Below are positions 9,074 through 18,112 of a stretch of DNA of 64,000 nt, in pieces. The notes beneath the pieces are model-generated. The model was not told the DNA's origin, did not search any database, and saw only the letters and a list, made by a program, of their open reading frames with translations. The first letter of the stretch is position 1. Every line of letters begins with the position of its first letter. Position numbers and translations under genes: made by a program. This DNA is from CAVTBX01 sp963733135 (lineage in GTDB: Bacteria > Actinomycetota > Thermoleophilia > Gaiellales > Gaiellaceae), in assembly GCA_963733135.1 (NCBI GenBank), contig CAVTBX010000010.1:62001-126000 (forward strand), written 5' to 3'.

Positions 9074-9156
9074 TCGTGACACACACGCGCGCTTTTCGGC
9101 GATACGCTCGGGCGTGAGCAGGGGGGAGGGTCGGGACCCGAGCTACCCGCGCGCGA
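9074..9156. repeat. Copy A of a two-copy conserved noncoding element
   Basis: This 83-base stretch aligns with 22155-22239. Shared blocks are TCGTGACxCACAxGCGCG followed by TTTTCG near its left end, and GTCGGGACCCGA-CTACCC followed by an alternating GCGCGCGA at its right end. The second block contains the inverted repeat GGGTC-GG-GACCC. It lies between the end of sucC and the start of the methyltransferase gene, both on the minus strand. No coding potential is evident. It could be a promoter/operator module, a small RNA or a dispersed repeat. Confidence 0.6.
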
Positions 9157-9170
9157 TTAAGCAGCGGCGC

Positions 9171-10314
9171 TCACGCAGCCACCTCCACCGCGCGCTCGGC
9201 CGCCGACAGCATCGTTGCCTCCACATGGAGGTTGCCAGGCGCGGCCTCGGTCAGCAGGCGCCTCCCCTCCTCCGCGTTCGTGCCGTCCAGGCGAACCACG
9301 ATCGGGCAGCTCGATCTCCATGCGCTCGAGGGCGGTGAGGATCCCGCGCGCAACCTCATCGCAGCGCGTGATGCCGCCGAAGACGTTGAAGAGGATTGCC
9401 TGCACCTGGCCGTCGCTCATGATGACCTCGAGCGCGTCGACGACTCCCTCGGCGTCGCCGCCTCCGCCCAGGTCGCAGAAGTTCGCCGGGCGACCGCCCA
9501 CCTGCGCGATCACGTCGAGCGTGGACATCACGAGCCCGGCCCCGTTCCCGAGGATGCCGATCTCGCCGTCCAGCTTCACGTAGGTGACGCCCTTCTCCCG
9601 CGCGAGCGCCTCCTGTGGGTCGCCCGCCGACGGATCTCGAAGCTCGGCTATCTCGGGGTGGCGAAAAAGCGCGTTGTCGTCCACGGTGAACTTCGAGTCG
9701 AGCGCCTTCACCTCGCCCTCCGGCGTGACGATCAGCGGGTTGACCTCGCAGAGCATCGCGTCGTACTCGACGAATGCGCGATAGAGCTTGTCCACGATCG
9801 CAAGCACCTGCTTCTGCTCGGACGGGTCGGTGATCCCGGCGCCGAACACGAGCCGGCGGCCCTGAAACGGCTCGACGCCGACGAGCGGGTCGACGTGCAA
9901 GCTCGAGAGCGCCTCGGGACTCTCCTCCGCCACCTGCTCGATTTCGACCCCACCCTGCGTGGTCAGCATGAAGAGCGGCTTCTTCGCGCTGCGGTCGAAG
10001 GTGATCGAGAGGTAGTACTCCTTGTCGATCTCGGACGCCCGCTCGACCCACAGCTTCTCCACGACGTGGCCGCGAATGTCGAGCCCGAGGATCTCCTCCG
10101 CTCGCGCCTGCGCCTCCTCGGGGTCGGCCGCGAGCTTGATCCCCCCTGCCTTTCCTCGGCCTCCCGTCAGCACCTGAGCCTTGACGACGACCGGGCCGCC
10201 GAGCTCCTCCGCGGCAGCCCGGGCCTCCTCCGGCGACTCGGCGATCCGGCCCTCCGATACCGGGATCCCGGCCTTCGCGAAGAGCTGCTTGCCCTGGTAC
10301 TCGTAGAGGTCCAC
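9171..10314 (-). CDS. sucC: Succinyl-CoA synthetase beta subunit, frame-interrupted near the C-terminus
   Basis: About 380 residues. The GTG at 10314 gives the canonical N-terminus DLYEYQGKQLFAKAGIP; an ATP-grasp domain follows (VVVKAQVLTGGRGKAGGIKL, then EVNPLIVTPEGEVKALDSKF for metal binding) and the C-terminal ligase domain has LDGEIGILGNGAGLVMSTLD, NFCDLGGGGDAEGV and ILFNVFGGITRCDEVARGI. The last about 45 residues (IVVRLDGTNAEEGRRLLTEAA) are in another frame; deleting one C in the CCC near 9307 restores the reading. It pairs with SucD to make the heterotetrameric TCA enzyme. Stop at 9171. Confidence 0.92.
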
Positions 10315-10396
10315 GGCGGCGCACTCTAACCAGGGTTCGGCGCATCCCGTGACGGGGTAGGGTGCCGCCACAGAGACGTGATCCGAAGGAGGCAAG

Positions 10397-10603
10397 ATGA
10401 CGAGCTTGCACGACGAGGAGATCCAGACGGGTCGAGCCGACACGCTCGGGCAGGGCGGCGAAACGGCCGCGGACGCAGATCTCGACGATGCCGACACCGA
10501 CGGGACGGACGACTCCGACTCGAACGACTCCGACAGCGGCGACTCGAGCGACGACGCGGATGCGGTCGATCCCAGCACAGGGCCGGCAGACAGCGCCGGC
10601 TAG
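10397..10603 (+). CDS. Asp-rich small peptide, candidate precursor substrate
   Basis: 68 residues with a strong ribosome site (AAGGAGG, 5 bases before the ATG). Residues 1-25 form an ordinary leader-like region (MTSLHDEEIQTGRADTLGQG at its start); residues 26-58 contain 16 Asp among 33 residues, mixed with Ser, Thr, Ala, Gly, in Asp-x-Asp repeats; the tail is neutral. There is no signal peptide or Cys. Its 3' end overlaps the start of the JmjC/cupin oxygenase gene by 44 bases, so the two are probably translationally coupled. The simplest reading is a substrate or partner of that oxygenase. A disordered acidic protein with another role is possible. Confidence 0.7.
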   Translation: MTSLHDEEIQTGRADTLGQGGETAADADLDDADTDGTDDSDSNDSDSGDSSDDADAVDPSTGPADSAG

Positions 10604-11821
10604 CACGTCCGCGCTCGACCGGATCGTCGAGCCGAAGACCGGCGAGGAGTTCCTCGCCGAGCATTGGGAGCAGCAGCCGCTCGTCGTCCCGCGAGGTGAG
10701 GTCGGTCGCTTCGACGATCTCCTCTCCGTCGCAGACGTCGAGCGGCTCGTCTGCTCCTCGGCCATTCGCTATCCCGCTTTCCGCCTCGTCCGGGAGGGAG
10801 AGCAGATCCCGCTCTCGGCCTACACGGCCGACATCCCGTGGAGCCCGCGCGCGTTCACGGGGAGCGCCGACGTTCAGCGCGTGGTCGACGAGTTCGAGCG
10901 CGGCGCGACCATCGTGCTGCAAGGGCTCCACCACCACTGGCCGCCGCTGGCGGAGTTCTGCCGAGGCCTCGAGGCCGCGCTCGGCCATCCGGTTCAGGCG
11001 AACTCGTACTACACGCCGCGCGGCTCACAGGGTCTCGCGGTTCACCACGACACTCACGACGTCTTCGTGCTCCAGGTCGCTGGCGAGAAGCGCTGGCTCG
11101 TCTACGAGCCCGTCTTCGAGCTGCCGCTGCGCGACCAGAAGTACAAGCGGGAGCGCGACGGCGAGCCCGGCGAGCCCATTCACGACCTCGTCCTCGGGCC
11201 GGGCGACGTCCTCTACCTCCCGCGCGGCTGGCTCCATCAAGCCCTCACGTCGGAGAGCGACTCGCTCCACATCACGGTCGGAATCAACGTCTACACCTGG
11301 ATCGACGCGGTTCGGGCAGCGGTGGAGGCCTGTGCCGACGACGTCGAGTTCAGACGAGGAGTCGACGGGGACGGCGAGCCGAGCTCAGATCTCCTCGCAC
11401 GCCTTGCCGAGCGGCTCGAGCCCGACGACGTGCTCGCCCGAAAGCGCGACGCTTCGTCAGGACCCGGCGACCGGTGCTCGGCGGTCAGATCCGGCAGATT
11501 CGTGCTCTCGACGACCTGAGCCCGGACACGCCGCTGGAGCGGCGACCCACGGTCATCGCCGACCTCGAGGAGAGCGACGAAGGCGTGACGCTCGCGTTCG
11601 AAGGCAAGCGGGTTTTGTTCCCGCCTCAGGCCACCGATGCTGTCGTGTCGTGCTTCGACGCCGAAGGCGAGTTCACGGCGGCCGACCTGGCTGGAGACCT
11701 CGACGAGCCGAGCCGGCTCGTGCTCGTCCGGAGGCTCGTTCGCGAAGGCTTCCTCCGGCTTAGCGAGCCGCCGTCCGGCGACGAGCGCGCGCGACGTAGC
11801 GCGGCGGACGAACTGCCTTAA
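10560..11821 (+). CDS. JmjC-type cupin_4 2-oxoglutarate/iron oxygenase, frame-interrupted
   Basis: About 420 residues from the ATG at 10560. The oxygenase core shows the iron facial triad: His162 and Asp164 in VHHDTHDVFVLQ, and a distal His226 in PRGWLHQALT, with GPGDVLYLPRGW around it. This is the ribosomal-oxygenase (YcfD/RoxA, MINA53, NO66) family, which hydroxylates protein side chains using 2-oxoglutarate and O2. The C-terminal winged-helix part (FVRTRRPVLGGQIRQIRALD to the stop) continues in another frame; one base appears to be missing near 11443. It overlaps the Asp-rich peptide gene upstream and converges, with 62 bases overlap, on the sucrase-ferredoxin-like gene. Confidence 0.85.
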
Positions 11822-12668
11822 CGGCGTCGCACGTGAGAAACGTGGGCTCACCGAGCTCCGTCGCGACATCGACCTCGTACTGGGTTCCGGCTGCCGCGAA
11901 GCGGATTGTCCAGCCCTCCTCAGTCCGTGTGCTGCCGACGAGGCGAAGGTCGTCGATCCCGATCAGCCCTGTGCCCTCCCGAACCTCGCGCTCCGCAGCC
12001 TGCTCGGGAAACGTGTAGGTACACCTGCCCCGATACCGCTCCAGCGAGATGCGCCCAGCGAGAAGCTCGTCAAGGAGCGACCAGACGTCCGCACGATCGA
12101 CGCGCCCGAAGTAGAGCCCGGTCGGCAGGCAGACGAGATTGCCGGCGAACCGGTCGCCGCCGACGTGCGTCGACTGCCAGACCCAGTCGCGCTCCGCCTG
12201 CTCGCAGAGCTCGTCGTACAGCGGCCGGCCGAACTTCGCGCAACAGCGATCGCGCTTCCCGTGCGTGCAGACGACGAGCAGCGGGTGGTCGATCGGCACA
12301 CCGGCCGATTCCGCTCCCGCAAGACAAGCCTCGAGGTTCAGGTCGAGCAGATCGTCGTGGCGCTCGAACTCGAGACCGTAGAACCGCTCACTCGACTCGG
12401 ACGTCGAGCCGAAAAAGAGCGCATAGCGCGGGCTGTCCCGACGATCAGGCCGGCGGATGAACAGAAGTCGAGAGCGGGGCAGCCGAGAGAGCTGGGCGCG
12501 AAGGTGGGCCTTGAGCTCGTCGGACAGGATGCTGCCGGCGAGCAGGTCGCGATTCCAGAGGCCGCGGTACTCGACCAGAATCCAGTTGTCGACCCGGCTG
12601 GCGGTGGCGGCGAGCGGCTCGGCGTTGGCAAGGGAGAGCTCTGCGCAGAGCTCCCTACGACGCTCCAT
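11760..12668 (-). CDS. Sucrase/ferredoxin-like protein (Suc_Fer-like, thioredoxin-fold [2Fe-2S])
   Basis: 302 residues. The central region has VVCTHGKRDRCCAKFGRPLY and then WQSTHVGGDRFAGNLVCLPTG, the Cys/His pattern of the Suc_Fer-like family, whose members adopt a thioredoxin-like ferredoxin fold. The N-terminal about 110 residues and the C-terminal about 70 residues are family-typical and lack other enzyme motifs. A redox or electron-transfer role is inferred. Its 3' end overlaps the 3' end of the oxygenase gene. Start is the ATG at 12668; the carboxylase alpha gene ends just after in the opposite reading order, 50 bases away. Confidence 0.8.
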   Translation of the reverse strand: MERRRELCAELSLANAEPLAATASRVDNWILVEYRGLWNRDLLAGSILSDELKAHLRAQLSRLPRSRLLFIRRPDRRDSPRYALFFGSTSESSERFYGLEFERHDDLLDLNLEACLAGAESAGVPIDHPLLVVCTHGKRDRCCAKFGRPLYDELCEQAERDWVWQSTHVGGDRFAGNLVCLPTGLYFGRVDRADVWSLLDELLAGRISLERYRGRCTYTFPEQAAEREVREGTGLIGIDDLRLVGSTRTEEGWTIRFAAAGTQYEVDVATELGEPTFLTCDAVKAVRPPRYVARARRRTAAR

Positions 12669-12717
12669 CAGCCTCCGAGCCGAGGATCATCAGCTGAGCG
12701 TACCCATGAGGCTGACG

Positions 12718-14511
12718 TCAGCCCGTCGCGTCCCTGTCCTCCTCGCCCACCTGGGCAACGACGCAGATCACCTGACCGGTTGCCACGGACGCACCGGGCT
12801 CGACCGAGAGCTCGGCCACCCGCCCGTCGCGATGTGCAGTGATTTCGTTCTCCATCTTCATCGCCTCGACCACGCACACGACCTGCCCCGCCCGAACCTC
12901 CTCACCGTCTGCGACCTCGACCGCGAGGACGGTGCCCTGCATCGGGCTGACGACTGCGTCACGGGCCGCTAGATGGTGGGCGCTTCCCGCTCCGGTACGG
13001 TCTCTGCGCCGTCGGGCCAGTTCGCGGTGGGGCGGCTCGGGGGTGACGACGGAAACCTCGAAGCGTCGCCCCTCCACCTCCACGGCCACCGCACGCGACG
13101 TCGCCGGCGCACCGTTCAGCGCCGCCGGAACACGGTCGCCCGCGCTCTGTTCTGCCGCCCGGGCCGCCAGCTCCTCCGATTCGACCAGCCCATGACAGGT
13201 CTCTCCGGCGATGAAGCATGGCTCGGTGAGGAGCGCCCGATGAAAGCCGAGGAGCGTCGTCACGCCGCCGATCGCGTACTCGTCGAGCGCGCGCAGCATG
13301 CGCCGCCGGGCGTGCTCCCGGTCGGTTCCGTGCACGACGAGCTTCGCCACCATCGGGTCGTAGAGCGGTGAGATCTCGTCACCTTCGGCGACGCCCGAGT
13401 CGACGCGGACGCCCGGCCCGCCCGGCTCCCGGTAGAGCATGATCCGACCGGGCGCCGGCAGGAACCCGTTGCCGGGATCCTCGGCGTTGATCCTGCACTC
13501 GAGCGCGTGGCCTACGAAGCGAACGTCCTCCTGCGCGAAGCCGAGCGGCTCGCCGGCGGCGATCAGGATCTGCTCGCGGACGAGGTCGAGGCCGGTGACG
13601 AGCTCGGTGACGGTGTGCTCGACCTGGATTCGCGTGTTCATCTCGAGGAAGAAGTAGTCGCCGCTGCGATCGAGCAGCCCCTCGATCGTCCCGGCGCTCT
13701 GGTACCCGACGGCGCGGGCCGCCTCGACCGCTACGGCGCCGATCCGCTCGCGCAGCTCGGGCCCGACTGCGGGGGAGGGCGTCTCTTCGACGAGCTTCTG
13801 GTGGCGGCGCTGGATGGTGCAATCGCGCTCGCCGAGATGGACGACGTTGCCGTGGGCATCCGCGAGCACCTGCACCTCGACGTGCCGCGGGTCTTCGAGG
13901 AACTTCTCCACGTACACGGTCGAGTCGGAGAAGTACGCCTCCCCCTCGCGCCGCGCGGTGGCGAGAGCCCGCTCAGCCTCCTCGGGCCCACGGACGATCT
14001 TGAGCCCCTTGCCGCCGCCGCCCGCCGACGCCTTGACCGCAAGCGGCCACCCGTACTCGTCTCCGAGCCGTAACAGCTCATCGGCGCTTTCGACCGGCGC
14101 CGTCGTGCCCGGGATCACCGGCACCTTCGCCTTCGCCATCGCCCGCCGCGCCTCGACCTTCGAGCCCATGATCTCGATCGCCTCCGGCGGGGGGCCGACC
14201 CACACGATCCCGGCGTCCGCGCAGGCTCGGGCCAGCGCAGGGTTCTCAGCGAGGAATCCGTAGCCGGGATGAAGTGCCTCGGCTCCGGCCCGAACCGCGG
14301 TCTCGACGATCCGCTCGACGTTCAGGTAGCTCTCGGCCGGCGCGCCCGGCCCGATCAGGAAGGCTTCATCGGCGCTCCTGACGTGCAGCGCGTCTCGGTC
14401 GGCCTCGGAGTACACGGCCACGCAGCCGATCCCGAGCTCCCGGAGGGTGCGGAAGATGCGCACGGCGATCTCGCCGCGATTGGCGACCAGGATCTTCGAG
14501 AACGGGGACAG
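12718..14511 (-). CDS. Acyl-CoA carboxylase alpha subunit (biotin carboxylase + biotin carrier)
   Basis: About 597 residues. Biotin carboxylase domain first: KILVANRGEIAVRIFRTLRE, LHPGYGFLAENPALARAC, VKASAGGGGKGLKIV (ATP-grasp glycine loop), FLEMNTRIQVEHTVTE (catalytic Glu/Arg). A carrier domain closes the protein with VVEAMKMENEIT, the biotinylated Lys. It carboxylates biotin for transfer by the beta subunit (encoded at 20.5-22.1 kb) to acetyl- or propionyl-CoA. No ATG or GTG lies near the conserved N-terminus; CTG at 14511 is the most plausible start, 34 bases from the divergent pgsA GTG, so the two share a very short regulatory region. Confidence 0.92.
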   Translation of the reverse strand: MSPFSKILVANRGEIAVRIFRTLRELGIGCVAVYSEADRDALHVRSADEAFLIGPGAPAESYLNVERIVETAVRAGAEALHPGYGFLAENPALARACADAGIVWVGPPPEAIEIMGSKVEARRAMAKAKVPVIPGTTAPVESADELLRLGDEYGWPLAVKASAGGGGKGLKIVRGPEEAERALATARREGEAYFSDSTVYVEKFLEDPRHVEVQVLADAHGNVVHLGERDCTIQRRHQKLVEETPSPAVGPELRERIGAVAVEAARAVGYQSAGTIEGLLDRSGDYFFLEMNTRIQVEHTVTELVTGLDLVREQILIAAGEPLGFAQEDVRFVGHALECRINAEDPGNGFLPAPGRIMLYREPGGPGVRVDSGVAEGDEISPLYDPMVAKLVVHGTDREHARRRMLRALDEYAIGGVTTLLGFHRALLTEPCFIAGETCHGLVESEELAARAAEQSAGDRVPAALNGAPATSRAVAVEVEGRRFEVSVVTPEPPHRELARRRRDRTGAGSAHHLAARDAVVSPMQGTVLAVEVADGEEVRAGQVVCVVEAMKMENEITAHRDGRVAELSVEPGASVATGQVICVVAQVGEEDRDATG

Positions 14512-14545
14512 CCGGTGGCGACACGCGGCCGTATTCTGTCTCCGC

Positions 14546-15085
14546 GTGGGCTTTGCAGACCAGCTGACCATCGGCCGGGCGATCGCGGTACCGGCCGTGG
14601 TCCTCCTTTTCACCTGGGATTTCCCGAACCACGACTACTGGGCGACGGCCGTGTTCGGAGTCGCGATGCTGACCGACTACGTCGACGGTTGGTGGGCGCG
14701 CCGCATCGGGAAGACGTCGAATCTGGGCCGGCTGCTTGACCCCGTCGCAGACAAGATCCTCGTGCTGGCGACGCTGATCGTCCTCGTCGACCCGGTGTTC
14801 CCGGGGTGGATGGTGGCCGCCATCGTCGCTCGTGAGTTTCTGGTCTCCGGGCTTCGGCTCGCCGCCCTCGAGCGGGGAATCGTCGTGAGCGCTCGAGACC
14901 TCGCGAAGGTGAAGACGGCCGCGCAGGCCTTCGCGGTCGGGCTCGGTGGGCTGGCGGCGGGCGGCGCGATCAGCGACGACGTCGCCTGGTGGGCGCTCTT
15001 GGTCGCGCTCGTCTTGACCTGGGCGTCTGGCCTCGACTACGCGCGCATCGCCCCCGGCCTGCTTCGCGGCCGCCAGCCCGCCTAG
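14546..15085 (+). CDS. pgsA: CDP-diacylglycerol--glycerol-3-phosphate 3-phosphatidyltransferase
   Basis: 179 residues, integral inner-membrane enzyme making phosphatidylglycerol phosphate. The CDP-alcohol phosphotransferase motif D-x2-D-G-x2-A-R-x8-G-x3-D-x3-D is complete in DYVDGWWARRIGKTSN followed by LGRLLDPVADK. Hydrophobic segments before and after give the usual multi-helix topology. The GTG at 14546 starts VGFADQLTIGRAIAVP, the normal N-terminus. The next gene, glpK, starts only 5 bases after its stop, linking glycerol phosphorylation and phospholipid synthesis in one transcript. Confidence 0.9.
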   Translation: MGFADQLTIGRAIAVPAVVLLFTWDFPNHDYWATAVFGVAMLTDYVDGWWARRIGKTSNLGRLLDPVADKILVLATLIVLVDPVFPGWMVAAIVAREFLVSGLRLAALERGIVVSARDLAKVKTAAQAFAVGLGGLAAGGAISDDVAWWALLVALVLTWASGLDYARIAPGLLRGRQPA

Positions 15086-15090
15086 TAGTA

Positions 15091-16531
15091 GTGGCCGAAC
15101 CCTTCGTCCTGGCGATCGACCAGGGAACCACCGGCACGACGTGCCTCGTGCTCGACCGGCAGCTCCGGACGCGGGGCCGCGGCTACGCCGAGCTCCCGCA
15201 GTACTTCCCGCAGCCCGGCTGGGTGGAGCAGGAGCCCGACGAGATCTGGGCTTCGGTGCTGGCATCCGCCGGAGGTCGCGCTCTCGTCGGCGGGGCTCGA
15301 GGCCGACGAGCTGGCGGCGATCGGGATCACGAACCAGCGCGAGACGACGATCCTGTGGGATCGTGAGACGGGCCGGCCGCTCCATCGGGCGATCGTCTGG
15401 CAGGACCGGCGAACGGCCGAGCGCTGCCGCGAGCTTCCTGCCGAGCTCCTTCGCGAGCGGACAGGGCTTCTCCCGGACCCGTACTTCTCGGCCACGAAGC
15501 TCGAGTGGCTGCTGGCCGAGACCGAGTCGCCGGAAGGCGCCGCCTTCGGAACGGTCGACTCATGGCTCGTCTGGAAGCTGACGGGCGGCGAGAAGCACGT
15601 GATCGAGGTGAGCAACGCCTCGAGGACGCTCCTCGCCGACCTGGACGCGGGGGACTGGGACGACGAGCTGCTCGACCTCTTCGGAGTACCGCGAATCGTC
15701 CTTCCGGAGATCGTCGACTCGAGCGGAATCGTCGGTGAGGCGGAGCTCCTCGGCGCGCGGATTCCCGTCGCCGGGATCGCCGGAGACCAGCAAGCCGCGC
15801 TCTTCGGTCAGGCCTGCTTCGAGCTCGGCGACGCGAAGGCGACCCTCGGCACCGGCTGCTTCGTGCTTGCGAACACCGGCACGGACACAGGGCCGGCGCC
15901 GCACGGAGTCGTGAAGACGATCGCGTGGCGGCTCCCCGGCGAGGGGCTCGTCTACGCGCTCGAGGGATCGATCTTCGTTGCCGGGGCGGCGCTCGGCTGG
16001 CTTCGCGACGGCCTCGGGCTCCTCGAGGAGGCGAGCGAGAGCGAAGCCCTGGCGCACGAGGCCGGTGAGAACCTCGGTGTCTACTTCGTGCCCGCGCTCA
16101 CGGGCCTCGGCTCTCCGCATTGGGACCCGGCCGCCCGCGGCCTCGTGACCGGCCTGACCCGCGGAACCCGGCGCGAGCATCTCGTCCGCGCCGCGCTCGA
16201 GGCGGTCGCCTACCAGACGTGCGACGTTCTCGACGCGATGAGTCTCGACATCGAGACGCTGCGTGTCGACGGCGGCCAGACGGCGAACCGCTTCCTGCTC
16301 CAGTTCCTTGCAGACATCGTCCGCCTGCCGGTCGAGGTGCCGGAGGAGCGCGAGACGACGGCGCTCGGCGCCGCGGCGCTGGCCGGGCTCGGAGTCGGCG
16401 TCTGGGCGGGACCCGACGAGGTCGCCTCACTCAGACGGGTGGCCTCCCGCTACGAGCCGCGGATGTCGGAGTCGGAGGCGGCAAGGCTACGAGCCGGGTG
16501 GCGCGACGCGGTCGCCCGGGCGCTCACCTAG
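15091..16531 (+). CDS. glpK: Glycerol kinase, frame-interrupted
   Basis: About 479 residues over two frames. N-terminus LAIDQGTTGTTCLVLD is the FGGY phosphate-1 loop; later GITNQRETTILWDRETGRPLHRAIVWQDRRT is the classical glycerol kinase block (read after position 15265), followed by GIAGDQQAALFGQACF, GTGCFVLANTG and VDGGQTANRFLLQFLADI (adenosine site). It converts glycerol to glycerol-3-phosphate, the co-substrate of the upstream pgsA product. One surplus G near 15271 (GCCGGAGG) causes the frame change; both halves are otherwise intact. Confidence 0.9.
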
Positions 16532-16696
16532 CCTCGGGTGCTCCCCTTCGGCCGGCTCGCGGCTGAGACTCTCCTCGAGCCCCAAGCGCCACCAGGCCCC
16601 GCGCGGATCAGGCTCCGCCGGCAGCTCCTGCGCGAGCGCGGCCAGGATCGCCTGGCGCTCCTCCTCGGTCGGTTCCGGCCGGATCTCGGCGTCCAC
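16487..16696 (-). CDS. Small acyl-CoA carboxylase epsilon-like protein
   Basis: 69 residues, ATG at 16696. The N-terminal half EIRPEPTEEERQAILAALAQ and a following W-W-R-L-G-L stretch resemble the short epsilon-type subunits that accompany actinobacterial acyl-CoA carboxylases (one helix after an I-R-x-x-P-x-x-E-E motif). The last 14 codons overlap the 3' end of glpK. The alpha and beta carboxylase genes lie 2 kb and 4 kb away on the same strand, which supports the assignment. The match is from memory of short sequences and is therefore tentative. Confidence 0.5.
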   Translation of the reverse strand: MDAEIRPEPTEEERQAILAALAQELPAEPDPRGAWWRLGLEESLSREPAEGEHPRLGERPGDRVAPPGS

Positions 16697-16818
16697 GCGG
16701 CAAGCGTACGCAAGCGAACCGGCGAGGGTCTGACCCCGGGACGTGGCCGTCGAGGCCGTGACCTTCGTGACGACGGTATGCCGAAGCTGTGACGAGTCTG
16801 CACAACAGGAGCGCGGCC

Positions 16819-16863
16819 CGGCGACTAAAGGCTCTCAGGCCGGTCGCCGATGGAGACCTGAGG
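16819..16863 (+). promoter_or_regulatory. Possible pseudoknot in the NlpC/P60 gene leader
   Basis: Two interlocked complementary pairs lie directly before the start codon: CGGCGAC (16819-16825) with GTCGCCG (16843-16849), and CTCAGG (16834-16839) with CCTGAG (16857-16862). The order a-b-a'-b' permits an H-type pseudoknot or two exclusive hairpins; the GGAG ribosome site at 16852-16855 sits between a' and b'. A switch on translation is possible. No known riboswitch consensus was matched. Confidence 0.4.
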
Positions 16864-17870
16864 ATGCGTCGCGCTGCCTTCACGTTTGCGCTGCTCGCGA
16901 TCGTCGTGCTGCCGGCGAGCGCGCAGGGTGCCTCCTGGGCGAAGCCGCAGATCCGCGCCGTCGTCGCAAGCGGGCTCATGGGCCCGAGCGTTGCGAAGTT
17001 CAGGCCGAACGCGCCTCTCACGAGACGGGCGCTCGGCAAGATCCTGGCCGGGATCACGCACGAGGCGCAGGTCGTAGAGGACCCTGACCGTGCGGTGACG
17101 ATGACCGAGCTGAACCGCGCACTCGTCAAGGCTCTCGGGCTCGCCCCCGCTGCCCGCCACGTCCGCTCCGAGCTCCGAGCGGCCGAGCTGCGACCGCCCG
17201 ACCGAGCCGGCTTCGAGGTCGTCGCGCGCCTCCTCCGCCTTCGCTACAACCACCCGACCGGGACGGACGAGCGAGAGCTTCGACCCGCCGACGACGCCAC
17301 GCGCGCCGAAACCGCATACTCGGTCGCACAGGTGCTCGACCTCGACTCCTGGGAGCTCGAGTACGCCAACAGCACGGCCGCGCGGGATCAACCTGCCGAG
17401 CCTGACGGGCTGGACGAAGAGGGTGCTCCGGCGTGCGGTCGACTTCATCGGCTTCCCCTACGTCTGGGGCGGAATGTCGGAGAGCACGCAGACGCTCTTC
17501 GGCGTGACGTCGCGCGGGGGCTTCGACTGCTCCGGTTTCGTCTGGCGCGTCTACAAGACCGAGCCCTACGCCGACGCGCCGCGCCTCGGCACGACGATCC
17601 ACGGGCGCACGACCTACGACATGAGCGGTGAGATCCCGCGCTCGAAGCGCGTTCGAGCGGGCCAACCTCGCCCCCGCGGACATCATCTTCTTCGGCGACC
17701 GCGGGCCACGGTCCCGCCCGAGCCAGGTAGGCCACGCCGGGATCTCCATGGGAGGCGGCTGGTTCATCCACTCATCCGGGCAGGGCACCACGATGATGCC
17801 CTTGACGGGCTGGTACTCAGACTCCTTCGCCTGGGGCCGGCGACCGCTTCGGGAAGCCGGCCTCGGCTAG
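16864..17870 (+). CDS. Secreted NlpC/P60 endopeptidase, two frame interruptions
   Basis: About 334 residues. A signal peptide (RRAAFTFALLAIVVLPASAQ) is followed by about 150 residues with S-layer-homology-like helical repeats, then an NlpC/P60 catalytic domain: GFPYVWGGMSES, RGGFDCSGFVWRVY (catalytic Cys in DCSGF), LAPADIIFF and VGHAGISMGGGWFIHSSG (catalytic His). It should cleave peptidoglycan stem peptides outside the membrane. The frame changes near 17390 and again near 17655, each as one surplus base in GC-rich runs; motifs remain complete when the frames are joined. The leader may be structured (see 16819-16863). Confidence 0.88.
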
Positions 17871-17911
17871 CTGGAGCCTCATACGAGGCCACGAGCGCCC
17901 TTCGGGTTAAT

Positions 17912-17987
17912 CCCCCGTAGGAGTGATGACGGCCAATCGACCCGCGCGGATACTTCGGCCCTAGCGGCCGTCCTACGAACAGGGGAG
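17912..17987 (+). promoter_or_regulatory. Structured leader before a 30-residue membrane peptide
   Basis: GACGGCC (17928-17934) pairs with GGCCGTC (17966-17972), and CGTAG (17916-17920) pairs with CTACG (17973-17977), giving a 12-bp stem interrupted by a 7-base bulge; CCCC at 17912-17915 could further pair with GGGG at 17982-17985, which is the core of the ribosome site AGGGGAG of the next small gene. Such an arrangement could gate translation. The 31-base apical loop is unassigned. Confidence 0.45.
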
Positions 17988-17992
17988 TAGAC

Positions 17993-18085
17993 ATGCTTCA
18001 TTGGAGGGTTACATCACTGGTCATCACGGGCCTCGTCGTCCTCGGCGCCTTTCTCGGCGAGCTCGACGGCTTCATCTGGAGCTAG
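17993..18085 (+). CDS. 30-residue single-helix membrane peptide
   Basis: Begins MLHWRVTSLVITGLVVLGAF and ends in GELDGFIWS, one hydrophobic helix of about 18 residues. AGGGGAG lies 5 bases before the ATG, a good ribosome site. It is followed after 27 bases by the GGDEF-HD-GYP gene and preceded by a structured leader. No family is recognised; because it is so short, evidence rests on the ribosome site, the clean helix and position. It could be a leader peptide or a small membrane partner of the downstream signalling protein. Confidence 0.5.
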   Translation: MLHWRVTSLVITGLVVLGAFLGELDGFIWS

Positions 18086-18112
18086 CCCGGTAGTCGGTTC
18101 TCCGTTCGCGCC

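Noticed and set aside
16700..16863. A cyclic-di-AMP (ydaO-type) riboswitch before the NlpC/P60 gene
   Set aside because: The expected conserved loops of that class were not found; only an unspecific pseudoknot-like arrangement is visible.
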